Source: Pontibacter cellulosilyticus (GTDB lineage: Bacteria; Bacteroidota; Bacteroidia; Cytophagales; Hymenobacteraceae). From it: a stretch of DNA of 64,000 nucleotides. This document shows positions 7,257-16,315 of the stretch, one piece after another. Under the pieces are notes generated by a model. It saw only the letters and a list, made by a program, of their open reading frames with translations, searched no databases and was not told the origin of the DNA. The position numbers and the translations under genes were made by a program. The stretch spans positions 372,001-436,000 of the forward strand of contig NZ_JACRVF010000001.1 of assembly GCF_014306105.1 (NCBI RefSeq), read 5' to 3'. The stretch's first letter is position 1. Each line of letters opens with the position of its first letter.

Positions 7257-10067
7257 TTAGTGGCCCATACGTCCGCCTCCCCAGTTTCCTCTATTTCTAT
7301 TCTGCTCAGGGTCTGGCTGGTTGCCGCCGCTCTTGAACTTGCGCAGGTTATAGCTGAACGTAGCCATAAAGTAACGCTGTAGTACTGTAGACTGTACGTC
7401 CTCAATGTAGTCGGCTGCGATGTTACGCTGGATGCTTACGTTCTGCTTCAGCAGGTCATTTACGCTTAAGCTAATTTCGCCCTGCTTGTTCTTGAAGATC
7501 TTCTTGCCAAGGCTCATGTTCCAAAGCAGGAAGCTGTTATCCACGCCAGCAGATAAACCAGAGTTGTACTGGTGGTTCAGTTCAGTACGGTAAACCATGT
7601 CTTTCCATAGAATCCAGTTGTAGCGCAGGCTTGTGTTTTGCGTGTAGTAGTTGTTGTTACGTGCATTCTGCAGCGTGTTATCTACAATGTTGTAGTTACC
7701 GAACGTAGAAACGTTGAAGTCTACTTTCTCGCTTATGTTGCTGCTGATGTTTAAACCAAAACCAGCTGTTTTTGTATTGGCATAGTTTACAGCTCCGTCA
7801 ATCATACCTGGTATTCTTGAGTAACCGATTGAGCCATTCAGGTTCAGGTTAGATCTGATAAAGCTAATAGGTTGGCCATAGTTAAAGAACGAACGCACAT
7901 TTACGAAACCGTCCAGGTTTACAGGGCGGGTTAAACGCGCACCTACAGGTATAGTATAGGCTTCTGTTGTTTCGAATGGCAGCTCTTCTCTGTAGTTCTC
8001 GTTACGGATGGTGTACACGCTGTTGGCAACATAATTCTGCGTTACAGTACCAAACATACCGATGAAGAATACTTTATTAGTCTCCGGGTTAAAGTTACGG
8101 TAACGTACGTTAATACGGCTCTGGAAGTCCTGGTCCAGCTCCGGGTTACCAATGCGCGGTTGCAGCGTGTTCGAAATGTCCAGCACATCCTGCAACTGCT
8201 CGACAGAAGGTGTATTGGTGTTCGTACGCAGGCTGATGTTCAGGTTACGGGAATTGGTGAACTTATACTCGTATTCTGCAGAAGGAAGAATATTGTTGAA
8301 ATTACGCTTCAGGTTAAACACCTCAGGAAATTCGTTTTCGCCCTTCAGAGTAGCGTACTGGTACTTCACATCTGCCTGGAATCTTACCTTTTCCAGTCTG
8401 TACTGGTAGCTAGGTCCAAAGCTTTGCGAAATGTAATCGCTCTGGAACGTGTTGCTCAGCTGTCGATTAAAGTCAGAGTGGGTGTTGTTTGTTTCTACAA
8501 AGTCGAAAGCTCTTCTATCGGAGTCGCTAAGTTGGTTTGTGATGGTGTACTCTAACTGCAGGCGTGAGTTTTCGGCAAGGCGCTGCGAATAGTTTAAGTT
8601 ACCATTCCAGCTCATGTTTTCCTTATCTGTAGAAATAAACTGGTTTCTGTAACTGCTACGGTTAGTGTTTCTGTAGTCTGTGATGTTTGCCAGTTCAAAC
8701 AGATCACCGTTAGAGCTGCTGTAGTTGTTGCTGAAGTTAGCTGTCAGAATTCTTCCTGAATCACCGAAGCGGTGCGAGTACAGGATGTTGTTGCTGAAGT
8801 TAAAGCTGCTGGTTTCATTGTTGTTTCTCTCTACAGACTCTGTCTCTGTACCGGCATTCGTAGTAAGCTGGGCTATACTGTTGCGCAGTGAGTTGATATT
8901 TTGGAAAGAGATATTCGGTGTGATCAACAACCTGTTATTTTGGTTGATGTTATACTGTAGACGGAAGTTGAAACGGTGACTCTCGTTCGTATTGTTGTTG
9001 ATGCTGTTCTCCCTGTATTCCCGGTCCAGGTCTGTGGCAAAGTAATCCTGGAAGCGGAACAGGTTGTTCACTGTTTCGCGGTTAGAGTAAGAGTAGTTTC
9101 CGCTAACCTCCATCTTCTTACCCCACATGTCGTTGTAGCTGATGCTGAAGTTATTTGTGTTGATGATACCGTTAGGTGAACCACCGCCAAACATTCTGCG
9201 GCCTCTCATACCACCACCTGGCGTCTCGCCGATAGAGTAATCGAACATGTTAATGTTATTGGTAAGACCGGTAAGTGAAATTCTTCTATTGTTGTTGAAG
9301 AAGTTAACTGTAGCACCCACCATGTAGCGATCGTCGGTGCCGTAGCCAGCCGATGCTTTACCTGTATAGCCTATGCGGGCCTCTCTTTTGGTTCTGAAGT
9401 TCAGGGTTTTTAATCTGTTACCATCGTCAAAACCGCTAAAAGCTGCTCTGTCGCTTTGGGCGTCAAATACTTCTACGCTCTCAATCATGTCGGCAGAGAT
9501 GTTACGGATAGCAGAGTTTACATCATCTCCGGTAAAGCGCTTACCATCAATCATTACCTGCTTTACATCTTCGCCCTGTGCCTGCACACGGCCTTCCTGA
9601 ATAGTGATACCCGGCATTTTAGTTACAAGGTCTTCGGCGCTGGCATCAGGTGCGGTTTTAAAGGCCTTGGCATTAAACTGGGTTGTGTCGCCTTTCTGCT
9701 CGCCAAGTGGCGCGCGGCCCACTACCTGCACTTCTTTCAAAGCTGTAGAACCATCCTGCAGCGACAGTTGACCCAGATTAAGCGGTGCCCCCTGCACCTG
9801 AATAGTTCTGGAGAACTTGTCGAAGCCAATGTAGTTGATCTCTACAGTGTACTGGCCACTGGCAACACGCTCAAAGCGGAATTTGCCTTCGGCATCTGTT
9901 ACAGTGGCTGTAACAGTGGCATCAGTTGTTTTCTTGAGCACTACATTGGCGCCAGGCAAAGCAGTTTTGTCGCTTCCGCTTGCTACTGTTCCAAATACGG
10001 CAACACTCTGAGCATAGGCGTTTATAGTGCCTATCAATAAGAGTAGAATTGGTAGTAATCTTTTCAT
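7257..10067 (-). CDS. Large TonB-dependent-type outer membrane receptor
   Basis: Outer-membrane protein of 936 aa. A Sec signal peptide (MKRLLPILLLLIGTINAYAQ) is followed by a carboxypeptidase regulatory-like domain (about 22-108), a plug domain (about 120-225, VTKMPGITIQEGRVQAQGED) and a long, Asn-rich barrel. The C-terminus is an unusual hydrophilic Gly/Arg/Asn tail ending GGGRMGH, which may lie outside the last strand. This is the OMP_b-brl_3 / TonB receptor class. The ligand is unknown and no SusD-like lipoprotein is adjacent. Oddity: no copy of AAGTATA/TATACTT was found anywhere in this 2.8-kb gene, although the rest of the first 11 kb has about two per kb. Confidence 0.92.
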   Translation of the reverse strand: MKRLLPILLLLIGTINAYAQSVAVFGTVASGSDKTALPGANVVLKKTTDATVTATVTDAEGKFRFERVASGQYTVEINYIGFDKFSRTIQVQGAPLNLGQLSLQDGSTALKEVQVVGRAPLGEQKGDTTQFNAKAFKTAPDASAEDLVTKMPGITIQEGRVQAQGEDVKQVMIDGKRFTGDDVNSAIRNISADMIESVEVFDAQSDRAAFSGFDDGNRLKTLNFRTKREARIGYTGKASAGYGTDDRYMVGATVNFFNNNRRISLTGLTNNINMFDYSIGETPGGGMRGRRMFGGGSPNGIINTNNFSISYNDMWGKKMEVSGNYSYSNRETVNNLFRFQDYFATDLDREYRENSINNNTNESHRFNFRLQYNINQNNRLLITPNISFQNINSLRNSIAQLTTNAGTETESVERNNNETSSFNFSNNILYSHRFGDSGRILTANFSNNYSSSNGDLFELANITDYRNTNRSSYRNQFISTDKENMSWNGNLNYSQRLAENSRLQLEYTITNQLSDSDRRAFDFVETNNTHSDFNRQLSNTFQSDYISQSFGPSYQYRLEKVRFQADVKYQYATLKGENEFPEVFNLKRNFNNILPSAEYEYKFTNSRNLNISLRTNTNTPSVEQLQDVLDISNTLQPRIGNPELDQDFQSRINVRYRNFNPETNKVFFIGMFGTVTQNYVANSVYTIRNENYREELPFETTEAYTIPVGARLTRPVNLDGFVNVRSFFNYGQPISFIRSNLNLNGSIGYSRIPGMIDGAVNYANTKTAGFGLNISSNISEKVDFNVSTFGNYNIVDNTLQNARNNNYYTQNTSLRYNWILWKDMVYRTELNHQYNSGLSAGVDNSFLLWNMSLGKKIFKNKQGEISLSVNDLLKQNVSIQRNIAADYIEDVQSTVLQRYFMATFSYNLRKFKSGGNQPDPEQNRNRGNWGGGRMGH

Positions 10068-10422
10068 TTAGATGTAAGATGTATAGGATCTTGTTTTGTG
10101 CCCGATTTGACTTGAAGATTTCAGCTTGGTTTAATCAGTGAATGAAAAGATTTTAATAAGGAAATGTTTAATGTGGTGGCGGTGGGGAAGGGGCAGGTAA
10201 ACAGCAGCTTATAGGATGTGAATGATAGAAGGAGATTTTCCAATTTGTAAAGCAGCCAATCCATATAAAATCCGGGAGGTTACTTTTTACTTCGATGGGT
10301 ATTAAAAACAATTGTAAGCAGCAGCAGTTTATTTTTCGGAAAGTATATTAACCTGCAACTATTTTCGTTAGGCTTGAGTCTTACTAGTAAAGTTTGGCAG
10401 CTGCACATCTTCTACATTCACT
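10068..10422. other. Intergenic region, 355 bases, divergent promoters
   Basis: This separates the minus-strand receptor from the plus-strand DUF2062 gene, so it must hold both promoters. One AAGTATA copy lies near 10340. I saw no convincing ORF, hairpin or repeat. Confidence 0.6.
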
Positions 10423-10911
10423 ATGTCTTTATTCGGTATTACGGTAAGTTTTCTCAAGCGCAGGATTATACAGCCTGTGGCTAACCTGCTGAAGCAGGGT
10501 ATGACGCCACATAAGCTTGCCGTTACCGTAGCCATGGGCACAGTAGTGGGAGTGGTGCCTGCGATTGGCATTACAACTGTAATGGGAACAGCGCTGGCTG
10601 CACGCTTCCGCTTAAATATTGCAGCCACCGTGCTTATCAGTTACCTCATGCAGCCGCTACAGATTATTCTGATCATTCCTTTTGCCCGGTTAGGGATATT
10701 TATTTTCGGGTTGCAGGAGTTGCGTTTTTCCCTTAACGAGATTACAGCTATGTTTAAGGAGGATTGGTTAAACGCGCTTAACTTGATCTGGAAAGCTAAT
10801 CTTGCGGCTGTAGCCTCGTGGGCCTTGCTGGCTGTACCTGTCGGATTTGTTTTATACTTATTGGTTCTGCCTCTACTGATCAGGTTTATGCCAAAGCAGG
10901 TGCAGGCATAA
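10423..10911 (+). CDS. DUF2062 membrane protein
   Basis: Membrane protein of 162 aa matching the DUF2062 pattern: an amphipathic N-terminus, then GMTPHKLAVTVAMGTVVGVVP, helices at about 35-60 and 65-95, an insertion, and a final pair of helices. The biochemical role of the family is not established; in other bacteria it often sits next to glycosyltransferase genes, which is not the case here. The stop lies two bases before the end of the convergent AraC gene, so the two transcripts must overlap or terminate within each other. Confidence 0.88.
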   Translation: MSLFGITVSFLKRRIIQPVANLLKQGMTPHKLAVTVAMGTVVGVVPAIGITTVMGTALAARFRLNIAATVLISYLMQPLQIILIIPFARLGIFIFGLQELRFSLNEITAMFKEDWLNALNLIWKANLAAVASWALLAVPVGFVLYLLVLPLLIRFMPKQVQA

Positions 10912-10913
10912 AG

Positions 10914-11903
10914 CTACTTTACTGCTGACGGCGCGTAGCCAAACTGCTTCTTAAATGCGGTACTGAAATGATTTGGGTGACTATATCCAACTTTTTCTGC
11001 TACCTCGGCTATTGTTTCCTTTCCCTCCCGAAGTAATTCACGGGCATGCTGCAGTCGCAGCTGTTGCGCATAGGAAAAGATGCCTTGCCCTACATATTCC
11101 CGAAATACCTTTTTAAGCCTGAATTCATTCGTGCCAAATAATTTGGCTAGTTCCTTTAAACCAGGTGCGGCTAAGAAGTGCTGGTACAGGTACAATTGCA
11201 GCTCATGGGCCAATGTCTTGTCTGCATTACCGCAAATAATTTTTTTCTCCTGCTGCAACTCAAATTGGTTTAGCTGTAGCGCAAGCAATTCCAGCACTTT
11301 TGCCTCCATGTAAAGCTTCTGCATGGGGCCTTTAAATTCACAGCATGCTATACTATGGATAGCATGCTGCATGTGAGATGTAATATAACCATGTTTATCC
11401 GAGACCAAGGCGGGTTGACTCTTGAGTATATGCGTGTGCAGGCGTTCGGAAGTTTTACTTGTAGGAGGGCATAGTTCTTTAAAATAGTCCTCGCTCAGAC
11501 TGATGTGCAGGTTTTGCAACGGCTGGCCTTTCTGAAAGATGTGGTAGCCGTTGGTGTTGTTCATGTACAGCAGGTTGTGTTCTGCCTTCTTAAGATGTAT
11601 GTCGTGCGGGAGCTGTGAAAAGCGAGAGAACAGGTTGCCGCTTAGTATAAAGTTCATGTTTATACCACCCATTACAGATTCTGTAGTCAGTTCGACATCA
11701 TTTTCCAGTTTCATCTCTACTACAGCCACCGAGAAATGTTCATGCTGCTGGTACAACTGGAACATTTTGCCCAGATATGGTTCCGAAATGCATTGGGTGA
11801 TAATTATAGGTTGTGTAGCCATAGGCTGCGCCTGAACAGCTTCTTCAGCTTTTTTTACCTGCATCAGTTCCTGCAGTAAATCTTCAGTAAGCTTAAGCCT
11901 CAT
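10914..11903 (-). CDS. AraC-family transcriptional regulator
   Basis: Soluble regulator of 329 aa resembling the PchR-like group. It has a variable N-terminal sensing region (about 1-220) and a C-terminal AraC double helix-turn-helix (about 230-329: LKELAKLFGTNEFRLKKVF, then IAEVAEKVGYSHPNHFSTAF and FKKQFGYAPS). It is divergent from the cupin/cytochrome pair starting at 12034, which is the most likely target. The effector is unknown. Confidence 0.92.
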   Translation of the reverse strand: MRLKLTEDLLQELMQVKKAEEAVQAQPMATQPIIITQCISEPYLGKMFQLYQQHEHFSVAVVEMKLENDVELTTESVMGGINMNFILSGNLFSRFSQLPHDIHLKKAEHNLLYMNNTNGYHIFQKGQPLQNLHISLSEDYFKELCPPTSKTSERLHTHILKSQPALVSDKHGYITSHMQHAIHSIACCEFKGPMQKLYMEAKVLELLALQLNQFELQQEKKIICGNADKTLAHELQLYLYQHFLAAPGLKELAKLFGTNEFRLKKVFREYVGQGIFSYAQQLRLQHARELLREGKETIAEVAEKVGYSHPNHFSTAFKKQFGYAPSAVK

Positions 11904-11987
11904 ATGGTGCTACTATTGAAAATCTTTTTCTCCCTTTTGCGTAGCTACCACTCCTGTTCTCATAGCAGCCTTGGTAGTTGCGTTTTA

Positions 11988-11995
11988 TACTTTTG
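11988..11995 (+). promoter_or_regulatory. -7 box (TACTTTTG) of the cupin/cytochrome operon
   Basis: TACTTTTG fits the Bacteroidota -7 consensus TAnnTTTG. It would place the transcription start near 12001, about 30 bases upstream of the ATG at 12034, and argues against the longer frame starting at 11971. The box is embedded in a TATACTT copy. Confidence 0.5.
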
Positions 11996-12033
11996 CAAAT
12001 ATAAGTATACGTGTAACATCTATAAATAAAACT

Positions 12034-12612
12034 ATGAATTCTTTACCAAAATCAATTTACAACCCGCTTAACAAGGACAGGGTAACATTTCTTAAAACTT
12101 CTGCCGAAACAAACGGAGAGTATATTCTGGTACAGGTTGAATTAGCCCCCAAGGGCGGCAACGGACTGCACTACCATACCACTTATACTGAGGAATTTGA
12201 GGTGCTGGAGGGTACTCTGAGCATTGAATTGGATAAGGAGGTAATTACCCTTGTGCCAGGGGAGAGGGCTGTAGCACCGCTTCACAAGCAGCACCGCTTT
12301 TTTAATCAAGATGTAAGCCGACCCTGCACTTTCCTTGTTACCATTAAGCCGGCGCGCCAATTCGAACAAATGCTTCGGATAGCTTACGGCTTAGTAAACG
12401 ATGGCTTGACTAACAGCAAGGGCATTCCTAAAAACTTATGGCATACTGCATTTCTGTTCTACATGGGTGAGTCTTATCTGCCGGGGATTCCCTTTCGCCT
12501 TCAGAGCTGGCTTGCTGCCCTGCTGGCAAAGGAAGCCCGCCGGCGCGCTAAACACAAGGAGCTGGAAAAGTACTACCTGCCTCAGAGGCATCAAGAAATT
12601 ATAGCGGCATAA
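12034..12612 (+). CDS. Cupin-domain protein
   Basis: 192 aa from the ATG at 12034 (MNSLPKSIYNPL); the upstream in-frame extension to 11971 would overlap the promoter. Residues about 30-100 form a cupin barrel with the metal-binding motif GGNGLHYHTTYTEEFEVLEG and a second motif ending VAPLHKQHRFFN. The C-terminal ~80 residues are helical and basic. The reaction is unknown; cupins of this size can be dioxygenases, isomerases or small-molecule sensors. It is followed after 15 bases by a di-haem cytochrome on the same strand and faces an AraC regulator upstream. Confidence 0.85.
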   Translation: MNSLPKSIYNPLNKDRVTFLKTSAETNGEYILVQVELAPKGGNGLHYHTTYTEEFEVLEGTLSIELDKEVITLVPGERAVAPLHKQHRFFNQDVSRPCTFLVTIKPARQFEQMLRIAYGLVNDGLTNSKGIPKNLWHTAFLFYMGESYLPGIPFRLQSWLAALLAKEARRRAKHKELEKYYLPQRHQEIIAA

Positions 12613-12627
12613 TTGAAACTGGAAACC

Positions 12628-13503
12628 ATGATAAAGAGAATAGCAAAGATTACTCTAAAGGTGCTGGTATTGATTGTAACGCTTTCTGTATTCGCATACC
12701 TCTACTTGTTCTACTCCTTAAATGCCCGTATTGAGAAAGCATACGCTATAGAGCCGAGAGCTATAGCGTTTAATACGGATGTTGCTCTGTTAGTTCAAGG
12801 CGAGCACCTGTATACGATCAAAGGCTGTGCTGATTGCCATGGACCAGATTTAGGCGGCAAAGTGATGTTTGATGATCTGGCTGTCGGTGTGTTTGGTGGG
12901 TCTAACATTACGTATGGTGAAGGCGGCCTGCCGAAAGATTACACCTCAAAAGACTGGTTGCGCGCATTGCGCCACGGTATTAATAAGGAAAGCAAACCAT
13001 TGCTGATCATGCCATCACAGGAGATTTATAAGCTGTCCGATAAAGATATCAGCGCCTTGATTGCTTATTGCATGAATCAGCCGCCTGTTAACAATAAGGT
13101 TCCTCCGGTAAAGCTCAGGCCGTTAGGCACCATTCTTTCCGCTTTAGGACAGATTCCGCTTATTTCTGCTGAACACATAGATCATGCATATACTGCACCT
13201 GTTGCTGTTGAGGCATTGCCAAATGCTGTATATGGTGAATACCTGGCAGTATCTTGTTCTGGCTGCCATAAGCAAAATTTTAAGGGAGGTAAGTCTGAGG
13301 TGCCCGGTATGAAACCGTATCCTGATATAACTGCATCGGGCAGCGTTGACCGCTGGTCTGAACAGCAGTTCATTCAGACGCTACGCACCGGCACTACGCC
13401 AGAAGGCAAACAAATGAAGAACGAAGAAATGCCGTGGCAAATGACAAAGGCATATACAGACACAGAGCTAAAGGCGCTCTATGTGTTTCTGAAGCAGCAG
13501 TAG
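12628..13503 (+). CDS. Membrane-anchored di-haem c-type cytochrome
   Basis: 291 aa from the ATG at 12628; a TTG start at 12613 is possible but less likely. One N-terminal membrane helix (about 5-28) anchors the protein with its bulk in the periplasm. Two class-I cytochrome c domains carry haem sites CADCH (about 67-71) and CSGCH (about 210-214), with candidate Met ligands in LLIMPSQE and NEEMPWQM. It resembles the cytochrome c subunits of periplasmic alcohol/aldehyde dehydrogenases, but no catalytic subunit is adjacent. It is probably co-transcribed with the cupin gene. Confidence 0.9.
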   Translation: MIKRIAKITLKVLVLIVTLSVFAYLYLFYSLNARIEKAYAIEPRAIAFNTDVALLVQGEHLYTIKGCADCHGPDLGGKVMFDDLAVGVFGGSNITYGEGGLPKDYTSKDWLRALRHGINKESKPLLIMPSQEIYKLSDKDISALIAYCMNQPPVNNKVPPVKLRPLGTILSALGQIPLISAEHIDHAYTAPVAVEALPNAVYGEYLAVSCSGCHKQNFKGGKSEVPGMKPYPDITASGSVDRWSEQQFIQTLRTGTTPEGKQMKNEEMPWQMTKAYTDTELKALYVFLKQQ

Positions 13504-13526
13504 TCGCAAGTAAAACTATGAAAATA

Positions 13527-13562
13527 AAAAAATGCCAGCCGCTGAGTAGGGGCTGGCATTTT
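13527..13562. terminator. Bidirectional terminator
   Basis: Inverted repeat AATGCCAGCC / GGCTGGCATT flanked by an A-run and a T-run, between the convergent cytochrome and OmpA-like genes. Confidence 0.85.
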
Positions 13563-13566
13563 GTGT

Positions 13567-13581
13567 AAGTATAAAAGTATA
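13567..13581. repeat. Tandem AAGTATA pair
   Basis: Two AAGTATA copies (13567-13573 and 13575-13581), one base apart, in the short gap between a terminator and the OmpA-gene stop codon. This is a local cluster of the window-wide motif. Confidence 0.85.
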
Positions 13582-13583
13582 AA

Positions 13584-14462
13584 TTAGGTTGTCTCCAGGA
13601 TCTGGAAAAGCTCATCCAGTTTAGGAGTCAGGATAATTTCGGTACGGCGGTTTTTCTGGCGTGCCTCTTTTGTCTTGGCTTCATCCAGTGGTACATACAA
13701 CGAACGGCCGGATGGGGTTACGCGGGTAGGATCTACGCCTGCGTTGGTCAGGATGCGGGTGATCTCTGTGGCGCGCAATACGCTCAGGTCCCAGTTGTCC
13801 TGCATACCTACAGTTCCTCTCGCAATCGGAACATCATCCGTGTGGCCTTCTATCAGCACATTCACGTCTTTCTGCTCTTTAAGTACGGCCGCCAGTTTAC
13901 GAAGTGCTTCTTCTCCTTTAGGATCTACTTTGGTAGAGCCGGAGTTGAACAGTAGCTGCTCGGCAAGGCTTACGTATACTTTGCCGTTGCGCACGTTTAT
14001 GGTCAGGTCTTTGTCGTTGAAGCCAAGCAGGGCGTTGGTTACCTTGTTACGCAGGTTTGTTACGGCTCTTTCCTTTTCATCCAGGATGCGCTGTAACTCT
14101 GCAAGGCGCTGCTCACGGGCTTTCAGGTCGGCGTTAAGGCGCTCAATCTGCGTTTTGCTCATGTTTAGGTTCTCACCTAACGTTTTCCCTTCCTTCAGGG
14201 CCTGCGCCAGGCTCTGTTGATACTCGAGTTTCTGCTGCTCCAGTTCGGCTTTTGCTTGTTCTAAGCTTGCTTTTTCCTCTTCCAGGGCTGCTTTTTGCTG
14301 CTCCAGTGTCAGTTTCTGCTTCTCCAGGTCGGCTTTCTCTACTTCAAGAGTGTTTTTACGGCTTAGCAGATCGTCATACTTCTTTTTAGATACTACGCAA
14401 GACGACATGGCCATGCTTCCTGCCAATAGAAAGACTGACGCTTTGAGTAAATTCTTTTTCAT
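13584..14462 (-). CDS. OmpA-family lipoprotein with long coiled coil
   Basis: 292 aa. The lipobox MSSC gives a lipidated Cys at about residue 22. Residues about 28-145 are a long Glu/Lys/Gln-rich coiled coil made of repeats such as LEQQKAALEEEKASLEQ. Residues about 165-280 are an OmpA C-terminal peptidoglycan-binding domain, with LLFNSGSTKVD, IEGHTDDVPI and the RRTEIIL end. It would be anchored in the outer membrane and bind meso-diaminopimelate in the peptidoglycan, spacing the two layers. It stands alone between terminators. Confidence 0.93.
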   Translation of the reverse strand: MKKNLLKASVFLLAGSMAMSSCVVSKKKYDDLLSRKNTLEVEKADLEKQKLTLEQQKAALEEEKASLEQAKAELEQQKLEYQQSLAQALKEGKTLGENLNMSKTQIERLNADLKAREQRLAELQRILDEKERAVTNLRNKVTNALLGFNDKDLTINVRNGKVYVSLAEQLLFNSGSTKVDPKGEEALRKLAAVLKEQKDVNVLIEGHTDDVPIARGTVGMQDNWDLSVLRATEITRILTNAGVDPTRVTPSGRSLYVPLDEAKTKEARQKNRRTEIILTPKLDELFQILETT

Positions 14463-14563
14463 ATGGTATTATACTTTGGCTATTTATGTGCATTTGGCTG
14501 ATGAACAAATATAGCAAAATATGCATGCCATCCCGGAAAAAATAGAATTATTTATACTGTTAC

Positions 14564-15424
14564 TCAGAACATTGAAAGTTGCTCCGGCTGCTGTTCAATC
14601 TGTACTTGGTTTCGTGCAGCTTCCCAACCGATCATGGCCATTTTGCGCTCGCTGCCCCAGCGGTACTCGCCTATGCCGCCCACACTTTTAATTACCCGGT
14701 GGCAAGGGATGAGGAATGCGATTGGGTTGCTGCCAATAGCTGTGCCCACGGCTCTGCTGGCTGTTGGCTGACCGATATGCTTTGCGAGGTTGGCATACGA
14801 AGTAAGGTGACCCTCCGGTATGCGCAGCAGTGCCTCCCATACTTTCAGTTGAAACGGCGTGCCCTGCAGGTGCAGCCTGATCTTTGAGTTTAGTGGTGCT
14901 GTGTTTTGAAAGAACTCCTGTACCTGCTCATGCTGTACATCAGATGCACAAATTACGTCCGCCTTTGGCCAGGCCTGCAGTAGCTCCTGCAAAGCAGCGT
15001 CTCTGTCCTGGAAGAAGTGAAGGTGGCAAACACCCACGTCTGTTGACGCTACTATATATTGACCGAACTGGCAGGTGTTTATACTATACTTGATTTGTAA
15101 TTGTGCTCCTTGGCTTTTAAAGGTGCCCGGTGTAATACCTTCTATACTTAAGAACAGGTCGTGCAGACGGCTGGTACCGGACAAACCGCAACGATCAGCA
15201 GCCTCAGCCAGGTTTTCTGTTTGTGCCATAACTGCCTTGGCATGCTGCAGGGTAAGGTACTGCAGAAACTTTTTAGGGCTGATACCGGCCCACTCGGTAA
15301 AAACCCGCTGGAAATGAAAGGAACTCATGCAGGCCTGCTCGGCCAGTTCGTCCAGGCTTGGCTGACTTAAGGCTTTTGACCTGATGTAGGCCAAAGCGCC
15401 AGCAATAGTCTCGTAGTGGTTCAT
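14564..15424 (-). CDS. Ada-like AraC regulator / O6-alkylguanine-DNA alkyltransferase
   Basis: 286 aa. Residues 1-105 are an AraC-type helix-turn-helix (LDELAEQACMSSFHFQRVFTEW). Residues about 110-280 are a methylated-DNA-protein cysteine methyltransferase with the active-site motif IPCHRVI (C241). It directly reverses O6-alkylguanine and can activate an adaptive response. It lacks the N-terminal zinc domain of E. coli Ada that senses methylphosphotriesters, so the switch mechanism must differ; this short form is common outside Proteobacteria. It has no operon partner. Confidence 0.94.
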   Translation of the reverse strand: MNHYETIAGALAYIRSKALSQPSLDELAEQACMSSFHFQRVFTEWAGISPKKFLQYLTLQHAKAVMAQTENLAEAADRCGLSGTSRLHDLFLSIEGITPGTFKSQGAQLQIKYSINTCQFGQYIVASTDVGVCHLHFFQDRDAALQELLQAWPKADVICASDVQHEQVQEFFQNTAPLNSKIRLHLQGTPFQLKVWEALLRIPEGHLTSYANLAKHIGQPTASRAVGTAIGSNPIAFLIPCHRVIKSVGGIGEYRWGSERKMAMIGWEAARNQVQIEQQPEQLSMF

Positions 15425-15489
15425 ACTTCAAAAAACAAAAAAGCAGGGCAAAATACCAACCCGAATCTTGCGAAAGATGCAAAAGAAAA

Positions 15490-15510
15490 GCCCCGGCTTT
15501 GTACCGGGGC
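15490..15510 (-). terminator. Terminator of the TPR gene
   Basis: Stem GCCCCGG / CCGGGGC with a seven-base loop, followed on the minus strand by CTTTTCTTTT; lies directly after the TPR gene stop at 15518. Confidence 0.75.
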
Positions 15511-15517
15511 CTGTTAG

Positions 15518-16243
15518 CTATTGCTGTTCTTTTACAGCTTCTGCTCCGTCAGATGATCTGAAGAAGCCCTGAGGGTCCGGCATTTTTTCAACCAGCTCAG
15601 ATATATAAGTATAATCGATCACGGCCATGTTCAGCATGCGGCTCTTGTGCAGGTAATCCCAGGCATCGGTATACTTCTTCTCATAAAACTTTACCAGCGA
15701 GACGTTATACAGCGCATAGGCATTCTGTGGCTCTGCTGTAACGGCTTCGTTTAGCAGTTCGTTTGCCTTTTTCAGGTTCTTTTTCTTTTTGCCTTCTCTG
15801 TACACAGCTAGGTAAGAGGTAGCCAGATCAGAAAGCAGCATAGAGTTCTTTGGGTCTAAACCCTTTGCCTTTTCATAGTAGGTAATCGCCTCTTCATTTT
15901 TATCCTTAGATGCTGAGATCAGTCCGAAGGCCCAGTAAGTGTCTTTGTTATTCGGGTCTAGGAGCCAGGCCAGGTTGAAGCGGTACATCGCCGTGTCTAT
16001 CTGACCTTCATTGTAGTACTCCCAGCCGCGCTCCATAAAGAACTGGCTTGCCTCCTGGCGGTTCAAAAAGCTTTTGTCGCAGCTTGTCAGGAAACGTTCG
16101 TCTTTCTTTTGCTGTGACTCCGTTTTTGGCTTATTACCGAACATTGGCTGCACCAGGTAGCTTTGCTCGGTCTGCTGCTCCTGCGCAAAACCAGTGTTCG
16201 CTGCAAAAAGAACTACTGCAAGGGCAAATAATAATCTTCTCAT
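15518..16243 (-). CDS. Secreted tetratricopeptide-repeat protein
   Basis: 241 aa from the ATG at 16243 (MRRLLFALAVVLFAANTGFAQ), which gives a clean signal peptide; the longer reading from 16273 would bury it. Residues about 60-215 hold three or four TPR units (for example YYNEGQIDTAMYRFNLAWLL and NEEAITYYEKAKGLDPKN). It is a periplasmic or envelope scaffold with no recognised partner. It is a paralogue of the next gene (16316-17053): both share a WLLDpnN..D..WG..., NP.N..LL.D.ATS.L order and end near DP.G. Confidence 0.85.
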   Translation of the reverse strand: MRRLLFALAVVLFAANTGFAQEQQTEQSYLVQPMFGNKPKTESQQKKDERFLTSCDKSFLNRQEASQFFMERGWEYYNEGQIDTAMYRFNLAWLLDPNNKDTYWAFGLISASKDKNEEAITYYEKAKGLDPKNSMLLSDLATSYLAVYREGKKKKNLKKANELLNEAVTAEPQNAYALYNVSLVKFYEKKYTDAWDYLHKSRMLNMAVIDYTYISELVEKMPDPQGFFRSSDGAEAVKEQQ

Positions 16244-16315
16244 CTTAAAAAGGTAGGTTAGTGTTACGTACATGCAACGCTATAAATTTAAAGCAATGGT
16301 ACTTTAATAGCAAAC

